This document shows, in pieces, positions 1 to 11,780 of a stretch of 64,000 nt of DNA (position 1 is its first letter; each line of letters begins with the position of its first letter). Below the pieces are notes generated by a model, which saw nothing but the letters and a program-made list of their open reading frames with translations, did no database searches and had not been told where the DNA came from. Source of the stretch: Adiantum capillus-veneris (lineage: Eukaryota; Streptophyta; Polypodiopsida; Polypodiales; Pteridaceae); contig CM043966.1 of NCBI GenBank assembly GCA_014529385.2, positions 88,816,587-88,880,586 on the forward strand, given 5' to 3'. The position numbers were made by a program, and so were the translations under genes.

Positions 1-250
1 CGATTTGGTGAAACTGGGATGGAATACAGTACTACAGCTCCGTTGTCAAGGAAAAGCATCTTTAGCCTGCTTAAAAAAATTAAAACTTCGACTTCACGAT
101 CACAAAACACAAAAAACAGCCATGAATATTGGTATTAGGAACGACCAAACGAAGAAAAGAAAAAATGATTGTTGGGTTTACGAGCTCCAACCTCATGCAA
201 TATGTAGCCTTGCACAAACAAAAGATTCTCTCTCCAAGGCTAAACAAAAG

Positions 251-251
<1 letters not shown>

Positions 252-314
<63 letters not shown>
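252..314. repeat. (CT)n followed by poly-C
   Basis: About 16 CT dinucleotides (252-284) run directly into about 30 cytosines (284-314). Reading frames crossing it encode Ser-Leu or Pro runs and are artefacts. Long homopolymers of this kind are also prone to sequencing and assembly length error. Confidence 0.95.
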
Positions 315-1220
315 ATACTTTTGGCTCTGCAAAAAGTTGCCTTGGTCCTGTGATCTTCTTACATCATACAAAAAATTACGTAAAGTCATAGATGGGCCTA
401 GGAGGCGGAACCCTTGCCTTAGATCCTTGAAGCTATTGAATGCACAAAAAACTTGCAAGAAACTTAGGATTATAGAAAACATATTTAGGATATGCTGCAT
501 GAAAACATACTGGATGCATTGCAAGACTAAGAGAATCATAGTGGCTTCATAGACATATAGATTGCCAAAAAGATCATATAGTGGAAATAAGTCACCATAG
601 AAGGCAAGATAGTTTTTTTGCATAAATATTTAGGATGATAAAATTTTCAAATAAAAATCGTCTCAAATAGTGGCTTAGCAGAGCAAAGGGCATGGAGATT
701 CATACACAACCATACTATTGGCTATCAAAAATTTTGTATTCCAAAAATTTCTCCCAAAAAGAACTAACATTACCAAAAGTCGTCCATCATGCCATACAAA
801 CAGACTGCATGCCATCACATTGTTGCATGAACCCGTCTACTACTAAGTGCTTGGAACAACTCAACGTTCATCAATGTAGCCTAGTGTATGAACTTGTGGG
901 CTGAAGAATCCAATCCCAACACTTGCAAGTATACATAATACAAGTGTTTGCAAGGAATGTACACCATACGTTTGCTTTCTCTCTTTTGAAACCCTTCGCA
1001 TGTGCATCAAGGAAACTCAGTCTCACTAGTAAATAATTTACACCCAAGGCTCAAGACCCCTCAATGCTAACATAGAATGTATTGGACACATTGCATAAGA
1101 TTATAGCCTCTCAAAGCACATTTGCACTCAAGGCTCTACCCTTTTTGATGTTCTCATGGAGCTCCTTAGTTAATCGATCTCTCCACTTGATGTTCTTGCC
1201 ATCTCTGTATTTAGCGTGAA

Positions 1221-1368
1221 AGGAGCTAGGTGACCGAGAGGTTCTTGTTCCAGCTACTTCAGTACGCAATAAAGTTCCACCATCACAACCCTCAAGGAGC
1301 TAGGTGATCGAGAGGTGCTTGTTCCAGCTACTGCAGTACGCAATAAAGTCCCACCATCACAACCCTCA
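1221..1368. repeat. 74-bp tandem duplication, two copies
   Basis: The stretch beginning aggagctaggtgac at 1221 recurs at 1295 with a few substitutions, and the copies abut directly. The unit is 74 bp, not a multiple of three, so it would shift any reading frame through it. It looks like a simple local duplication. Confidence 0.85.
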
Positions 1369-1748
1369 AGGACAAATCCATTATATGAAGAAACCTTATC
1401 TCATATGGTTTCAGATGAATTCCTTCATCAATTGGCCAAACTCGAGGTGTAGGTCACAACACGCCAATAATTCGATCATCACATACCTCTCATGAATGTG
1501 TAGGTGTCAGATTGCAAAACCAAAAAAACCCATTAACAATGCCTCCTGGATATCTTCTACGTCCCTAGAATGACATTGCAGGAATTCGATCCTTTTCATC
1601 TCCAACACCTGCCATCGGCACCGCATCTTCCACTTGCTAGTTGACCAAAACATATCATCTTCTTACCTGGTTCAGTCCTTCTGATGGCCCATAATGTTTT
1701 GGGCACTGATCTCTCCAGACAATGCATGTCTATCTCTTGTGAAATTTA

Positions 1749-2300
1749 TCATTTTACACTACTTCTCCAATCCATGGTGACAGTCACAAACTCCGATCTA
1801 TGGCTATCATCTTCCAAAATTAATCCCGGGTCAGCTTCTATTGGATGCTCTTTTTGAACACTCCTTTGATCTGCTTTGTAACATTGCATCTCTGGAGATC
1901 CCACTCCCATCTCATCCAAAGAGAATTCAGTAAGTTCTGATAGACGTCTATTTCTTGCTATTAATTGGTTGTAGAACCTTGTTTCCATGTCTTGCATAGT
2001 CGGTCCACTTCCTGAATGTATGCCTTTCAAGAACCCATTGTATCTTACACTTTTCACTATTGCAAGAGACATGTCAACACCCATGGATTTTCTACTTACT
2101 AAAACCTACACCAGCCAACATTCTAGAATGTTGGGATTTTTCAAAATTGGTTGTGGGAAAAAACACGCTAGAGGCATCCTGAGACACAAACCAAGACCCC
2201 CAATGAGAAGCTCATACATCCCACCATGCCAACCACGTTTGTAGAGTTGGAACCTCGCCTTGAATTGCATGTCTAGCTTGCCAAAATTTCTTAACCTCAT
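1749..2300 (-). pseudogene. unidentified decayed coding stretch
   Basis: Two adjacent minus-strand open stretches, 2300-2106 (64 codons) and 2084-1749 (111 codons), lie end to end with one break between them. The second has unbiased, protein-like composition with a run of acidic and polar residues and no low-complexity sequence. I do not recognise a domain. They may be remnants of a transposon or of a host exon; no splice sites were decisive. Confidence 0.2.
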
Positions 2301-2947
2301 TCTTGCAATTCTAGGCTACCACATTTGATGGTGCGTTTTTCCACTTACGACACAAAATCTTATGATCCTCTTGGAATGATGGACAAATGCATATACGTTT
2401 TTGATGTACCATGTTGTGTTCCCAGTGAAAAGAACATGTAATGGCAATAGCCTATGAACTTTGAGAATAGCTGAATTAAGAGAATTAAAGAGAGCATTTT
2501 TGTGAGGCTACATTGAGAACATAGAGGGTGAGCTTAATTAGCGGTAGCAACATAACCGTACATTTAATTAACTTGGCATGAACAATACTTTTGCAAGAGA
2601 GAGAGTTAGAGAACTTGACAACAGATGAGGACCGGATTTATGTGGAGCCGGTCCCCCCATCAATAGGCTTTTGTATTATAGATTCTCCCATCAAGAGAGA
2701 CTTGGAACAATCCAATCTTTGTGTTCCTTGTGACCTAGGTGATGCAATGAAGATGGAAAGCTTCATGCATCATGACCATAACATAATCTTTGTAAAAGCA
2801 TTAACCATCCCCGCCTGCCTCAAACACCTTCAAAGGTGGAGATAGCTAGCGGGGAATGAGGGTAGGGAAGAGGAAGAAGAAGCATTCATAGAAGAAATAA
2901 ATAGTTCCTCACTTATCATCACTCTCTTGCTTAGCATAGCATAATAG

Positions 2948-4285
2948 CAGAGTAATGAAGATGGAAAGCTTAAGCATTGAAGCATGGCTCTTGGTTAGAT
3001 TTGGATTCCATAGACAAAAGTGTTGGTCTAGGCTCTTAACAAAATACAAGCTTGGAGAAGGAGATGGAGCTCTTGCACTTTTCACTTTACACAATGAGAG
3101 AGAGGGAGAGAGAGTGTGTGTGTGGGGGGGAGAGTATACCCCCCAAGCTAGCCCCTAGCTTCCTTGATTGACCCCCACTTGTCGCTCATGCCAGAAGATG
3201 ATTGGACCCCTACAAGCCTACCCACCAACAGGGTGCATATCAAGCAACCATGCTAGCCTTGGGACAAGTGTCCCCCTTTCCCCTTTGAGAGAGAGGACTT
3301 GATAAATACATAATAAATTAAATAAATTAGCTAAATTATCATTGGACCCCTTGAGAGGCCAACCAATAGGCTTTAGGCACACCATGAGGGCAACATGAAG
3401 AGGAACTTGACAAGTGTCCTAGTTACTTCTTTAGACAATTCTTGACTTGTGTGAGGGTGTGTGTGTGTTCTCTCTCTAGCTCCTACAATGAGGGCTCGCC
3501 CCCCCTTGAGTAGGGATCATGTTGACTTTTTAACACCTTGAACCCTTAAATCTTGGGGAAGGTTCTCACTTCAAGCTCAACTCTATCAAGCCTGGAGAAG
3601 GTTCCCACATCAAGCTCAGCTCTAGCACCTCAAGCACGACAAGCACCTTAGTCATCAAGCACGACAAGCACCTCAAAGCACTTTAGTCAGCAAGCATGAC
3701 ATGCACCCGAGTCCACAAGAACGACAAGCACCTCAAGCTTGGGTTGGGCTCCCACCTCAAGCACAACCCTAGCTTGACTAAGGTCAAAGGAAATTTTAAC
3801 ACTAACCTTTGAAGGTCTTTAATAAAGCTAGCCCTAAGGTCTTTAAGCTCCATTAGGTAGCATTGCTCTTTGACATACCATCTCTCATTTGGACCCCTTT
3901 AACCAAGGTTGAGGTGCTTGTCGTGTTGGATGACTAAGGTGCTTGAGGTGCTTGTTGTGCTTGCTGACTAAGATGCTTGAGGTGCTTGCCAACTAGGGAG
4001 TCCAGTATTGCAAGGGTCCAATGAGCTTAAAGCTTGAGCTACAAGGGGGGGTAGACCAAATCAATAAGGGGGCTACCTTGGGGGATATACTCTCGCACAC
4101 ACACTCACACACACACTCTCATTGTGTGAAGTGCAAAGAGCAAGAGCTCCATCTCCTTCTCCAAGCTAGTAGAGAAATTGACAGCCTACACCAACAATCT
4201 CGGCTATGGAATGCAAATCCAACCAAGATCCATGCTTCAATGCTTAATATTTCTATCTTCTCCATCTTTAAAGAGAAAGAAAGCA
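2948..4285. repeat. large imperfect inverted repeat (palindrome)
   Basis: The block 2948-3220 is mirrored in reverse complement at about 4000-4285. Both contain the stretch reading atggaaagcttaagcattga or its relative, a GA/GT-rich patch and a tata-cccccc patch. Further inside, the module caagcacctcaag at 3640-3760 is mirrored by cttgaggtgcttg at 3908-3998. The axis lies near 3790. The left arm carries roughly 400 bp (about 3220-3610) not present in the right arm. Two termini of one element family meeting head to head would explain it. Confidence 0.75.
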
Positions 4286-4545
4286 ATAAACATTTAAGCT
4301 CCTCTGAAGATGTGGCTCCACGAAGGTGGCGGTCTAGACGATCGGCAATTCCTCTCAAGAGGAAACGTTCAACCCATAGTCCTTTTCCTCATCACTCCAA
4401 AAGGGAAGAGGAAACAAAGGAAGAAAAGGGCAAGTAAGAGGTCACCCTCTTCTCCTTCTTCTTCACCTTTCTCATCTTTCGACGAAAGCTATGGCTAGTG
4501 TCCTAGAGAATACAAGAGGGGAGGACATCGCAAATCATACCTTGC

Positions 4546-5667
4546 ATGGCGAAGGTCACAAAAGCTCAAGAAGTTCAAAGAGGGAGGAAAGAGTATCTGT
4601 TTTCTCACTTTGGCACCGAATTTGATGCGGCCTTTGGAGACAAGGGCTTCAAGCTACACCATGTAGCTATGTACTTCCATAAATCGGCTCGTCAATGGTG
4701 GGCTAGCCTTCGTGGCAACGGCAAAGCCCCAAAGACATGGAAAACTCTACGAGTTTCCATCATGAAGCAATTACTTGCAAGCAATGCAAAGGACAAAGTG
4801 ATTACCAAATGGTGCAATTTGAAGCTTCTCCCTCATGAGTCTATCCACAAATATGCAGACAAGTTTTGGGATTTACATCTCAAGGCTACTGTCTTCCAAA
4901 AGATAGACTTCATCAAGCAAAAGCAACAATTTTGTGTGGGATTACCTGAATAGATGACCGAATACATCAACTCTCAACGGCCTGGTTCTATCACCAAAGT
5001 TATCCACCACACCATGGTTGCTTCGCACATCAATTTCCAACAAAGTTCTATCACCAAAGTTTTCCACCACACCATGGTTGCTTCGCACATCAATTTCCAA
5101 CAAGGGGCTAGACGGAATGTCAAGCCCATGGAAAACAAAGACAAGAGTTATGCAAAGGGAAAAACCAATGCCCAAAATTCTTCCCAAGGCAATTCCAACA
5201 ACAACAACAACAACAACAACCAGTCCAAGGAGAAGGAAGTTTACAAAGGTAAAAACAAACTCTCTCCTGAAGCGCTTGAAGCTTTTCACAAGGACCATAA
5301 ATGTTTTAAGCGTGAGGAGCAAGGAGATAGCTATCGTTCTTTCCCCAAGAGAAATGCTCGCAATGAGACTCCTAGAGCTCCCACCATCGAAGCTCCAAAA
5401 GAGGATTCTCATTGCAAAGGATCACCTCTCTCCTATGCTTGGGGAAAGGTAAGGGAGCATGATGCCTTCATCTTGTTTGACCCTGGCTCTACTCACAACT
5501 TCATATCAACGGAGTTTGCCACCAACTTGGGCATTCAAGATTTCGAGATGGGAGATACTGTAATGGCCGACACCGCTTTCAAGAGACAATGGAGTCACAA
5601 GCTCCAACATTCCAATGAACTTGCCCTCCTCAATTGCTGTAGTGTTTTGAGGCTCCTTATTTATTAG
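4546..5667 (+). pseudogene. Ty3/gypsy gag-protease remnant
   Basis: A decayed retrotransposon GAG followed by the start of an aspartic protease. The first part (4546-4953, 135 codons) has the plant retrotransposon gag pattern, with the ARQWW segment and a downstream basic and aromatic core. A TAG at 4951-4953 interrupts it, and the same frame continues to 5667. That second part carries a 60-bp in-frame tandem duplication, an asparagine run from (AAC)n near 5199-5221, and a protease-like segment ILFDPGSTHNFIS. In that segment the usual D-S/T-G is D-P-G, so activity is doubtful. No zinc knuckle of the CCHC type is clear. RT and integrase are missing downstream. An upstream ATG at 4491 is in another frame. 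Confidence 0.8.
4985..5104 (+). repeat. 60-bp in-frame tandem duplication in gag
   Basis: Two adjacent 60-bp copies (4985-5044 and 5045-5104) differ at about three positions. Each encodes 20 residues that include HTMVASHINFQQ. Because the unit is a multiple of three, the reading frame is kept. Confidence 0.95.
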
Positions 5668-6300
5668 CATCTCCATGTCAAAGTCTTGTGCCACAATCAT
5701 CTCCAATTGCTTAGAAGTGCATGAGGGGTTCATTACAACATAGAATCCAATTTTACCATCATCTTCTATCCATAGTTGACACCCTCTTCATAAGGATGAT
5801 TGTGTTTGCCCAAACGTATCACACATATTGTTGTGTTCATGCGATCCCGTGGGATACAATAGTAAATTGTAGCATAATATTCTTTCACAATTTCAGGCAT
5901 CTTTGAGCAATGCGTACATGCAATATTACCATATTCTACCTTTACTAGACCAACATGATAGTGTTTCCTTAGCCTTCCTCTCCATTGTGTCTCATTAGGC
6001 ATTTGAAAACGTAATAGTAAGAGCAATCAATATTAAGGCACCTCACATGACCTGCGCATCGGCTCATTCACACAATACATCAAAACAATCTGAGCTACAA
6101 GTGAAAATATTCTATCCAAGTGTGTCCATCGCTCTTCTGTTCCATTCCATGCATTGAAGAAGTGACACATGGTAGAAGTTCAAAAACTATATAGCCATCA
6201 TAGATCCTGGGCACCTCTGTCACTTGATGGATTTCATTGTAGTTGGACAGTGCGGCATGTAAAGTAGTATTTAATGGCAATTGTTTGATGATTGATAGGA
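5640..6300 (-). pseudogene. zinc-finger transposase-like remnant
   Basis: The minus-strand open stretch 6026-5766 (86 codons) holds a C-x2-C pair (CTHC), then a tyrosine-rich segment, then a histidine pair in GKHNHP. This is the order of the WRKY/GCM1- and FAR1-type zinc fingers at the N terminus of many plant MULE-like transposases. The spacing is only loosely like those families and no DDE catalytic domain is visible. A second open stretch upstream (6280-6095) may belong to the same decayed gene. It overlaps the end of the preceding gag remnant on the opposite strand. Confidence 0.35.
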
Positions 6301-7739
6301 CACTTGAATTCTTTCAAATCAATGTTGATGTGTTGCTATCAAGGTCAATAAATACCTTATAGAACTGATAAGTTAATCAACATAGATGAGGGAACCGGAT
6401 GTCACTAGTGGACATCTCCATTGGCTCGATCTTCACGTCTTCATGGCTTAACAATAGAGGCTTTTATGTTCAAAATATTCCTTAGCAAAGCGTAACTTCA
6501 CTTCAACCTGTCGTTTTTCTGCAGCAATTACAAGCCTCTACCCTGATTGAGGGCCAAATATAATGATACTTCCAACTATCTATATAACCCAAATGAATGG
6601 TAGACCTCACAGACTTAAATAAGGGATGTAAACCTTGAGTGCGATAGACTTAGACAAAGGATGGAAACCGTGAGTTCTATGTTTGAATAACAAAACGTAA
6701 CTAAGTTAAAAAACAACACCGAAAACGAAAGACATTTATTTCCCTATAAAGTCCTTCAACAATTAAATAATATTACTATGCACTCATTAATATGCTTTAA
6801 GTGTGGGTTGGGAAATGTTTAAAGATATAATTACTTTGAAGGTGTTGAAGTTCTCAACTATAAATAATTCAAGCAATGGGTCACACTGGCCCGTCTTATA
6901 CGAGCACTAAGGGTCCACCTCTGTAGAGGGCTGAGGACTGAAGAGAGAGACATGTTGAGGGAGCACGACATTGGGGATCTCTTTAAAGAATGGCACCAAA
7001 GAAGAAGGAGGCGAGATCAAAAACATGGTCCAAGGAATAGTTCGTTAATAGTTGTCTAGGGAAGGGCACGCGACGTGCCCTCCCACAGGGTAGTAGCGTT
7101 GGCAGATAAGGGTGGCAACTATGTTTTGTTTCTTTATTGTGTAACATACTACCTGCACCAATTACATTTCAACTGCAAAAAATATATTATTTTCAACAGG
7201 CATTAATTTTAGAAGTGTATATTTCATTTAGGAGCTACTTTTGTTTAATTTTTGCCTTAGAGAAGAGTCCTCAATGCGGAAAGCCCCACAAGAATCTTTT
7301 TCAGTACGTGCCAAAGGATTGTTCACATTCTAGTCACCAAATTTGGGAAGACGAACAACATACCTCTTAAGCTGCTAATATGCAAATGAACATTTATAAA
7401 TAACAAAGAACTGGGTTAAAAATTGTGATAAGAACCTACTCGATTTGTGCTAGGAGTAATAGGTGCTCTCCAACCCCGTAAGATTGGGGTGACTTGATAG
7501 ATGGCCTTCCTTTATTCTCAAGTTCGACACCCTACTCCGTTTCCACGAAGTAGAGATATGAGCAACAGAAGAGAGGAAGTCCTCTATCCATCATGAGCGT
7601 GGTTGTAAGGGTCATATGCCACAAGCTAGGTCGATAATCAAGGGATTTCAATGGGAGCTAATTCCTATATGATAATGATAAAATCCCATTGATAAACAAT
7701 GTCTTTTCCTCCATGTTTAAGAGGCACGACTGCAATTCA
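6301..7739. other. no supported feature
   Basis: AT-rich sequence with only short open stretches. I found no recognisable protein, LTR terminus or terminal inverted repeat. Confidence 0.5.
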
Positions 7740-9333
7740 TAAACCTTAAATATGATATGAGATTTAGTTTAAACTAACTAGTAATCTTGTGAAAAGTACT
7801 TGACTAATCAGGTCCACCCATTCGTAAACATTAATCCATCTAGATACTAGTCTCCCACTTTCCACACCATACTCACCCAATCCTCTTGTTTTTAAATTAC
7901 TACCACACTATTTCACATATATAAACAGGGTTCCTTTATTACTTCCGGACACAGGTTCGTTCATACAGCCCTTCAAATATCACCAAAACAATTTAAAGAA
8001 GGCCTAATGAAGACAGTCCTATACTTCAACAAAAAGAATTTTCCAATTTCTTATGAGTTTGCTGCTACCCGTGGACTTTCTTTGTCTAACCAATAGAGCC
8101 TTTGCAAACCACGAATTGCACGACTTTCCCAATTGCTAATTGCAAGGACATCTCGCTAACAATGAGGGATAAAAAGAGAGCCAATAACCTCAGCTTAATC
8201 TTTGTTAACCACAGGATCATCTCGCTAACCGCGAAGCATCACGCTAACCATGAGGCATCTCGCTAACTGCAAGGAACAAAATATATTCGCTCAATAAGTT
8301 TTCTCTTTAAATGATTCTTCAAACATGTTCAACCAACTCTTAATATCAAACGGTAACAAGTTATCAAGAAATAATTGTTTATAAAGCAATAACAATTTAT
8401 CAAGCAGTGATAATTCGTCAAATAGCTCTTTCACTACTCTACAAAAACATTATGCTTGTTTCTTGTGATAAAATCATGTTTCTTGGGACGGTTTAAGGGA
8501 ATTCCTATGCTTGGCTTCCCAGGTCACCATGAATAACAATGCATAATTATAAATTTGTCTTACCGGATTAGCAACGTGTTCGACTACCTTCCGTGTTGGA
8601 GGTTGGGTGGCTTCAACTTCTTTGATAATTGATACCTCCACTTGAGCTGGAGTAGTTGATACCTTCCTTTGCACCTTCCTTCAAGGAGGAATGAAAGGAG
8701 CATTCTTGGAGATTTGAATCACTCGTTTTGGGGCCATCGTATCGCGAAAGAGAAGAGGGAAAGAGAGAAAGAGAACTCAAGAATCCGAGGAAGAGTAGGA
8801 CGATGGTAGAGAAGGAGTTGTAGTTGGAGATGGGTTGAGAGTGAGAGATTGAGGGAGAGAAGGTAACTCTGACATCAAGGCAAGAGATCTTTCGCTTCTG
8901 AGAGCTTCTGTGTATGTGATGAAAGTGAAGAGAGAGGGTCTTTGTATAGGATCTCAAGGCAAAAATCAAAGATAAGAATAGCAAAAAGCAGAGAAATAAG
9001 TTCGCGTGCATTGGTGGTTGTTTTTTTTTTTTTTGGGGAAATACGTATTCATTTCTTCCTAAAAATACTCTTCTACTTCTTCTTTCCTAAAAATACTCTT
9101 CCTTTTTTAAAATTACTCTCTATTTTCTAAAATTACTCCTCCTTTCTTAAGGATCAACTCTTATCTTACCTATTGTTTCCAAGTGAATAAGGGCCATGAT
9201 TAATATTTTCAGAGTTTGATTTCCGATCCAATTGTTCCAATAAAACTCTCTATGACTTAACAAAATGCGAACTTTAAACACTTTTGTAAAGTAAATAAAA
9301 TAGTTTTTATTGAAAAATGTTGGGTACATTACA
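7740..9333 (-). mobile_element. degenerate 3' LTR of a gypsy remnant
   Basis: This block is homologous to 10270-11780 in the same orientation, so the two are probably LTRs of one minus-strand element. Its upper edge is well marked. On the minus strand a purine-rich ttggggagat lies next to TGTAATGTACCC (LTR start, plus position 9333), the usual PPT-LTR junction. The lower edge is not sharp. The LTR holds a degenerate minisatellite of about 20 bp (catctcgctaaccacgagg-like, 8130-8280) and a short reading frame. Confidence 0.65.
8474..8737 (-). pseudogene. LTR-internal short reading frame, copy 1
   Basis: A minus-strand frame beginning MAPKR near 8737 and continuing to 8474 with one stop. It matches the intact 72-codon frame at 11282-11064 over most of its length, including EVEATQPPT and HVANPVRQIYN. 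It lies downstream of the LTR promoter region, so it would be in the transcribed leader. The product is unknown and no domain is recognised. Confidence 0.4.
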
Positions 9334-9472
9334 ATCTCCCCAACTTAGGGATTCGAGATGTCCTCATCTCGAAAAAAAGTGAGGGTAGTCCTACTCTCAT
9401 TACCATCTCATCTACCATTATGTACAAAAGGGTAGTTTTCCTTAGTCTACTTCAGTTGCTACTGCTGCTCTA

Positions 9473-10190
9473 TTAGTTACGTGGGCAATTGTTCCAATAA
9501 TGTCCCAATTCTTCACATTTAAAACAACGAACATCCAAACCTGATGTACTTTGCACATTAGTGGCATAAGCTCTTTGCGTTGTCTTATCATTGAACATCT
9601 GATTCTGTTGGACTCTTCTTCCAATACCTTGCTCCTTCATTAAAGGTTTAGCTCGTAGTAAGGCATCTTGTACAGTGATAGGTTTCAGGGCTTCCAATTG
9701 CGAGATAATTGGTTCTCTTAAACCTTGGCTGAAACGGCTGTCTATCTGCTACTCTATGGTCATTGGCGGAGCATAACATCTAAGACTTACAAACTTTAAG
9801 TAGTAATCTTCTAGGGATAAACTGTATTGTTTCAAGCTAAAGAACTCATTCATCTTCAATGCTTGATGGACAGGAGGTAAGTATCTTTTCTTCACTGCTT
9901 GTTTGATTTCCCTCTAGCTTTGGGAGTTTTCCAGTACTCCGTGTCACGATAATGTGATTTCCACCATAATTTTGCTTCCCCTGAGAGATGAAACAACCCT
10001 AGCATTGCTTGATTTGCAGGTGTGTTCCTTGCATCACAGAAGTAATCATCCATAGCTTCAATCCATACTTCCGTATTCTTTTCAATATCATTACCTTCTC
10101 CTTTAAAAGAAGGTGGTTGCATTTGTTTGAGCAACAATTTCTTCTCCTGAATTTTTGTATAAATAACATTTTTTTGAGGGTTTTCCAATA
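9473..10190 (-). pseudogene. Ty3/gypsy gag with CCHC zinc knuckle
   Basis: A minus-strand GAG remnant. The N-terminal part (10188-9892) has the gag core around PPSFKGEGN, VWIEAMDDYF and AKLWWKS. The C-terminal part ends in a clean zinc knuckle CFKCEELGHYWNNC (C-x2-C-x4-H-x4-C) near 9525-9480. Between them the frame shifts once near 9895, and one TAG lies near 9753. The remaining residues read through as gag-like sequence. No protease, RT or integrase follows before the 3' LTR, so pol has been deleted. The arrangement LTR-gag-LTR makes this a non-autonomous, decayed gypsy copy. Confidence 0.85.
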
Positions 10191-11063
10191 TAAAAATGAT
10201 TTGAGGGTTGCACTAAGTGTATGCATATATTAACATCAATGTTGATAATAACTCAAGACACTAAGGTATTTTTCAAACTTAAATATGAAACTTAGTTCAA
10301 ACTAAATAGTAATCTTGTGAAAAGTACCCGACTAATCGGGTCCACGTGCCCGTAGACATAGATCCGTATGGATACGAATCTTCCATTTTCCACACCACAC
10401 TCACCCGTTCCTCTTGTTTTTTAATTACTGTCACATTGTTTTACATATACAAACAAAGTTCCTTTATTAGTTTCTGACACATGTTTGCTCATACAACCCT
10501 TCAAACATCACCAAAACAATTTAAACAAGGTCTAATGAAGACAGTTCTATATTTCAATAATTTTTTTTCCAGTTTCTTATGAGTTTGCTACTACCCACGG
10601 AATTTCTATGTCTAACCAATAGAGCCTTTACAAAGGATTTTCTTATTCACTAACCGCGTGAATTGTGCGACTTTCCCAATTGCTAACTACAAGGGTATCT
10701 CGCTAACCACGAGGCATCTTGCTACTTGCGGGACATCTTGCTAACCACAAGGCATCTCGCTAATCACGAGGGATAAAAAGAGAGCCAATAACCTTAGCTT
10801 AATCTCGCTAACTGCAAGGAACAAAATATATTCTCTCAACAAATCTCTTTAAATGATTCTTCAAACATGATCAACAAAATCTTAATATCAAACATAACAA
10901 GTTATCAAGCAACAATAGTTTATCAAACAATACCAATTTATCAAACAGTAACAATTTATCAAACAACTCTTTCACTACTCTACAAAAACATTATGCTTTT
11001 TTCTTGTGATACAATCACATTTCTTAAATAGTTTAAGGGAATTCCTATGCTTGGCTTCCCAGG

Positions 11064-11282
11064 TCACCATGAATACAATGCAAAATTATAAATTTGTCTT
11101 ACCGGATTAGCAACGTGTTCGATTACATTCCATGTTGGAGGTTGGGTGGCTTCAACTTCTTCGAGAACTGATACCTCTGCTTGAGCTACGCTTGGAGTAG
11201 TTGATACCTTCCTTTGAACCTTCCGTGGAGGAGGAATGACAAAAGTGTCCTTGCAGATGCAAGTCACTCGCTTCGGGGCCAT
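11064..11282 (-). CDS. LTR-internal short reading frame, copy 2, unknown product
   Basis: A 72-codon minus-strand open frame beginning MAPKRVTCIC. The related frame in the other LTR copy shares much of the sequence. It starts about 215 bp downstream of a TATA-like element (11498-11506), so it would sit in the transcribed leader of the element. Composition is Glu-, Thr- and Val-rich, with no membrane segment and no recognisable domain. It could be an upstream reading frame in the leader or chance conservation from shared LTR descent. Confidence 0.35.
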   Translation of the reverse strand: MAPKRVTCICKDTFVIPPPRKVQRKVSTTPSVAQAEVSVLEEVEATQPPTWNVIEHVANPVRQIYNFALYSW

Positions 11283-11497
11283 GCTATCACAAAAGAGAAG
11301 AGGGAAAGAGATAAAGAGAACTCAAGAATCCAATGGATAGCATGACGACAATAGAGAAGGAGCTGTAGTTGGAGGAAAAGATGAAGATGGGTTGAGAGTA
11401 AGAGGTTGAGGGAGACAAGATAACTTCGGTGTCAAGGCAAGAGAGCTTCCGTTTCTAAGAGCTTCCGAGTGTGTGTTTAAAGTGAAGGGAGAGGGGT

Positions 11498-11506
11498 ATT
11501 TATATA
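11498..11506 (-). promoter_or_regulatory. TATA box of LTR
   Basis: On the minus strand the sequence reads tatataaata within the LTR, followed by a C-rich stretch. Position and sequence fit an LTR RNA polymerase II promoter. The other LTR copy has a diverged version at the same place (near 8945). Confidence 0.5.
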
Positions 11507-11780
11507 GTCTCTTAAGGCCAAAATCAAAAGCTAAGAATAGCAAAAAGCAGAGAGATAAGTTTGCGCATGTTAGTGGGTTCTTTTTTGGGTGGCACACATC
11601 CCGATGCACAATTTTGAGACCCTAAATTTTGAGGAGAATCTTGGTTTCCACAAAAAGAAGTTCTAAACTTGACTTACTTCTCTTGCTTCTCTAAAAATAC
11701 TCCTTCTACTTCTTCTTTTCTATACATACTCTTCCTTTCCTAAAATTACTCCTCCTTTCTTAACGGTCAACTCTTATCTA

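Larger units (their letters stand above)
1..2947. other. unassigned region, no supported gene
   Basis: I see no gene I can name here. The region holds a CT/poly-C microsatellite, a 74-bp tandem duplication and two short minus-strand open stretches, each listed separately. The rest is AT-rich, with stops in all frames and no LTR or terminal repeat that I could delimit. Confidence 0.5.
10270..11780 (-). mobile_element. degenerate 5' LTR of the gypsy remnant
   Basis: Direct repeat partner of 7740-9333, sharing the minisatellite (10690-10820), the short MAPKR reading frame and CTCC-rich stretches. It lies upstream of gag on the minus strand, as a 5' LTR should. I could not find a primer-binding site between it and gag, so the inner boundary is approximate. 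Confidence 0.6.

Noticed and set aside
80-623. Reading frames with Gly, Pro, Ser-Leu or Arg-Glu runs at the left end
   Set aside because: They are translations of the (CT)n/poly-C microsatellite in different frames. The same applies to frames across the microsatellites at 20104, 36364, 37943, 48593, 51831, 54794 and 63334.
8130-8280. CRISPR-like spaced repeats (ctcgctaac)
   Set aside because: The unit is short, imperfect and directly tandem, lies in an LTR in both copies (also 10690-10820), and the DNA is plant nuclear.
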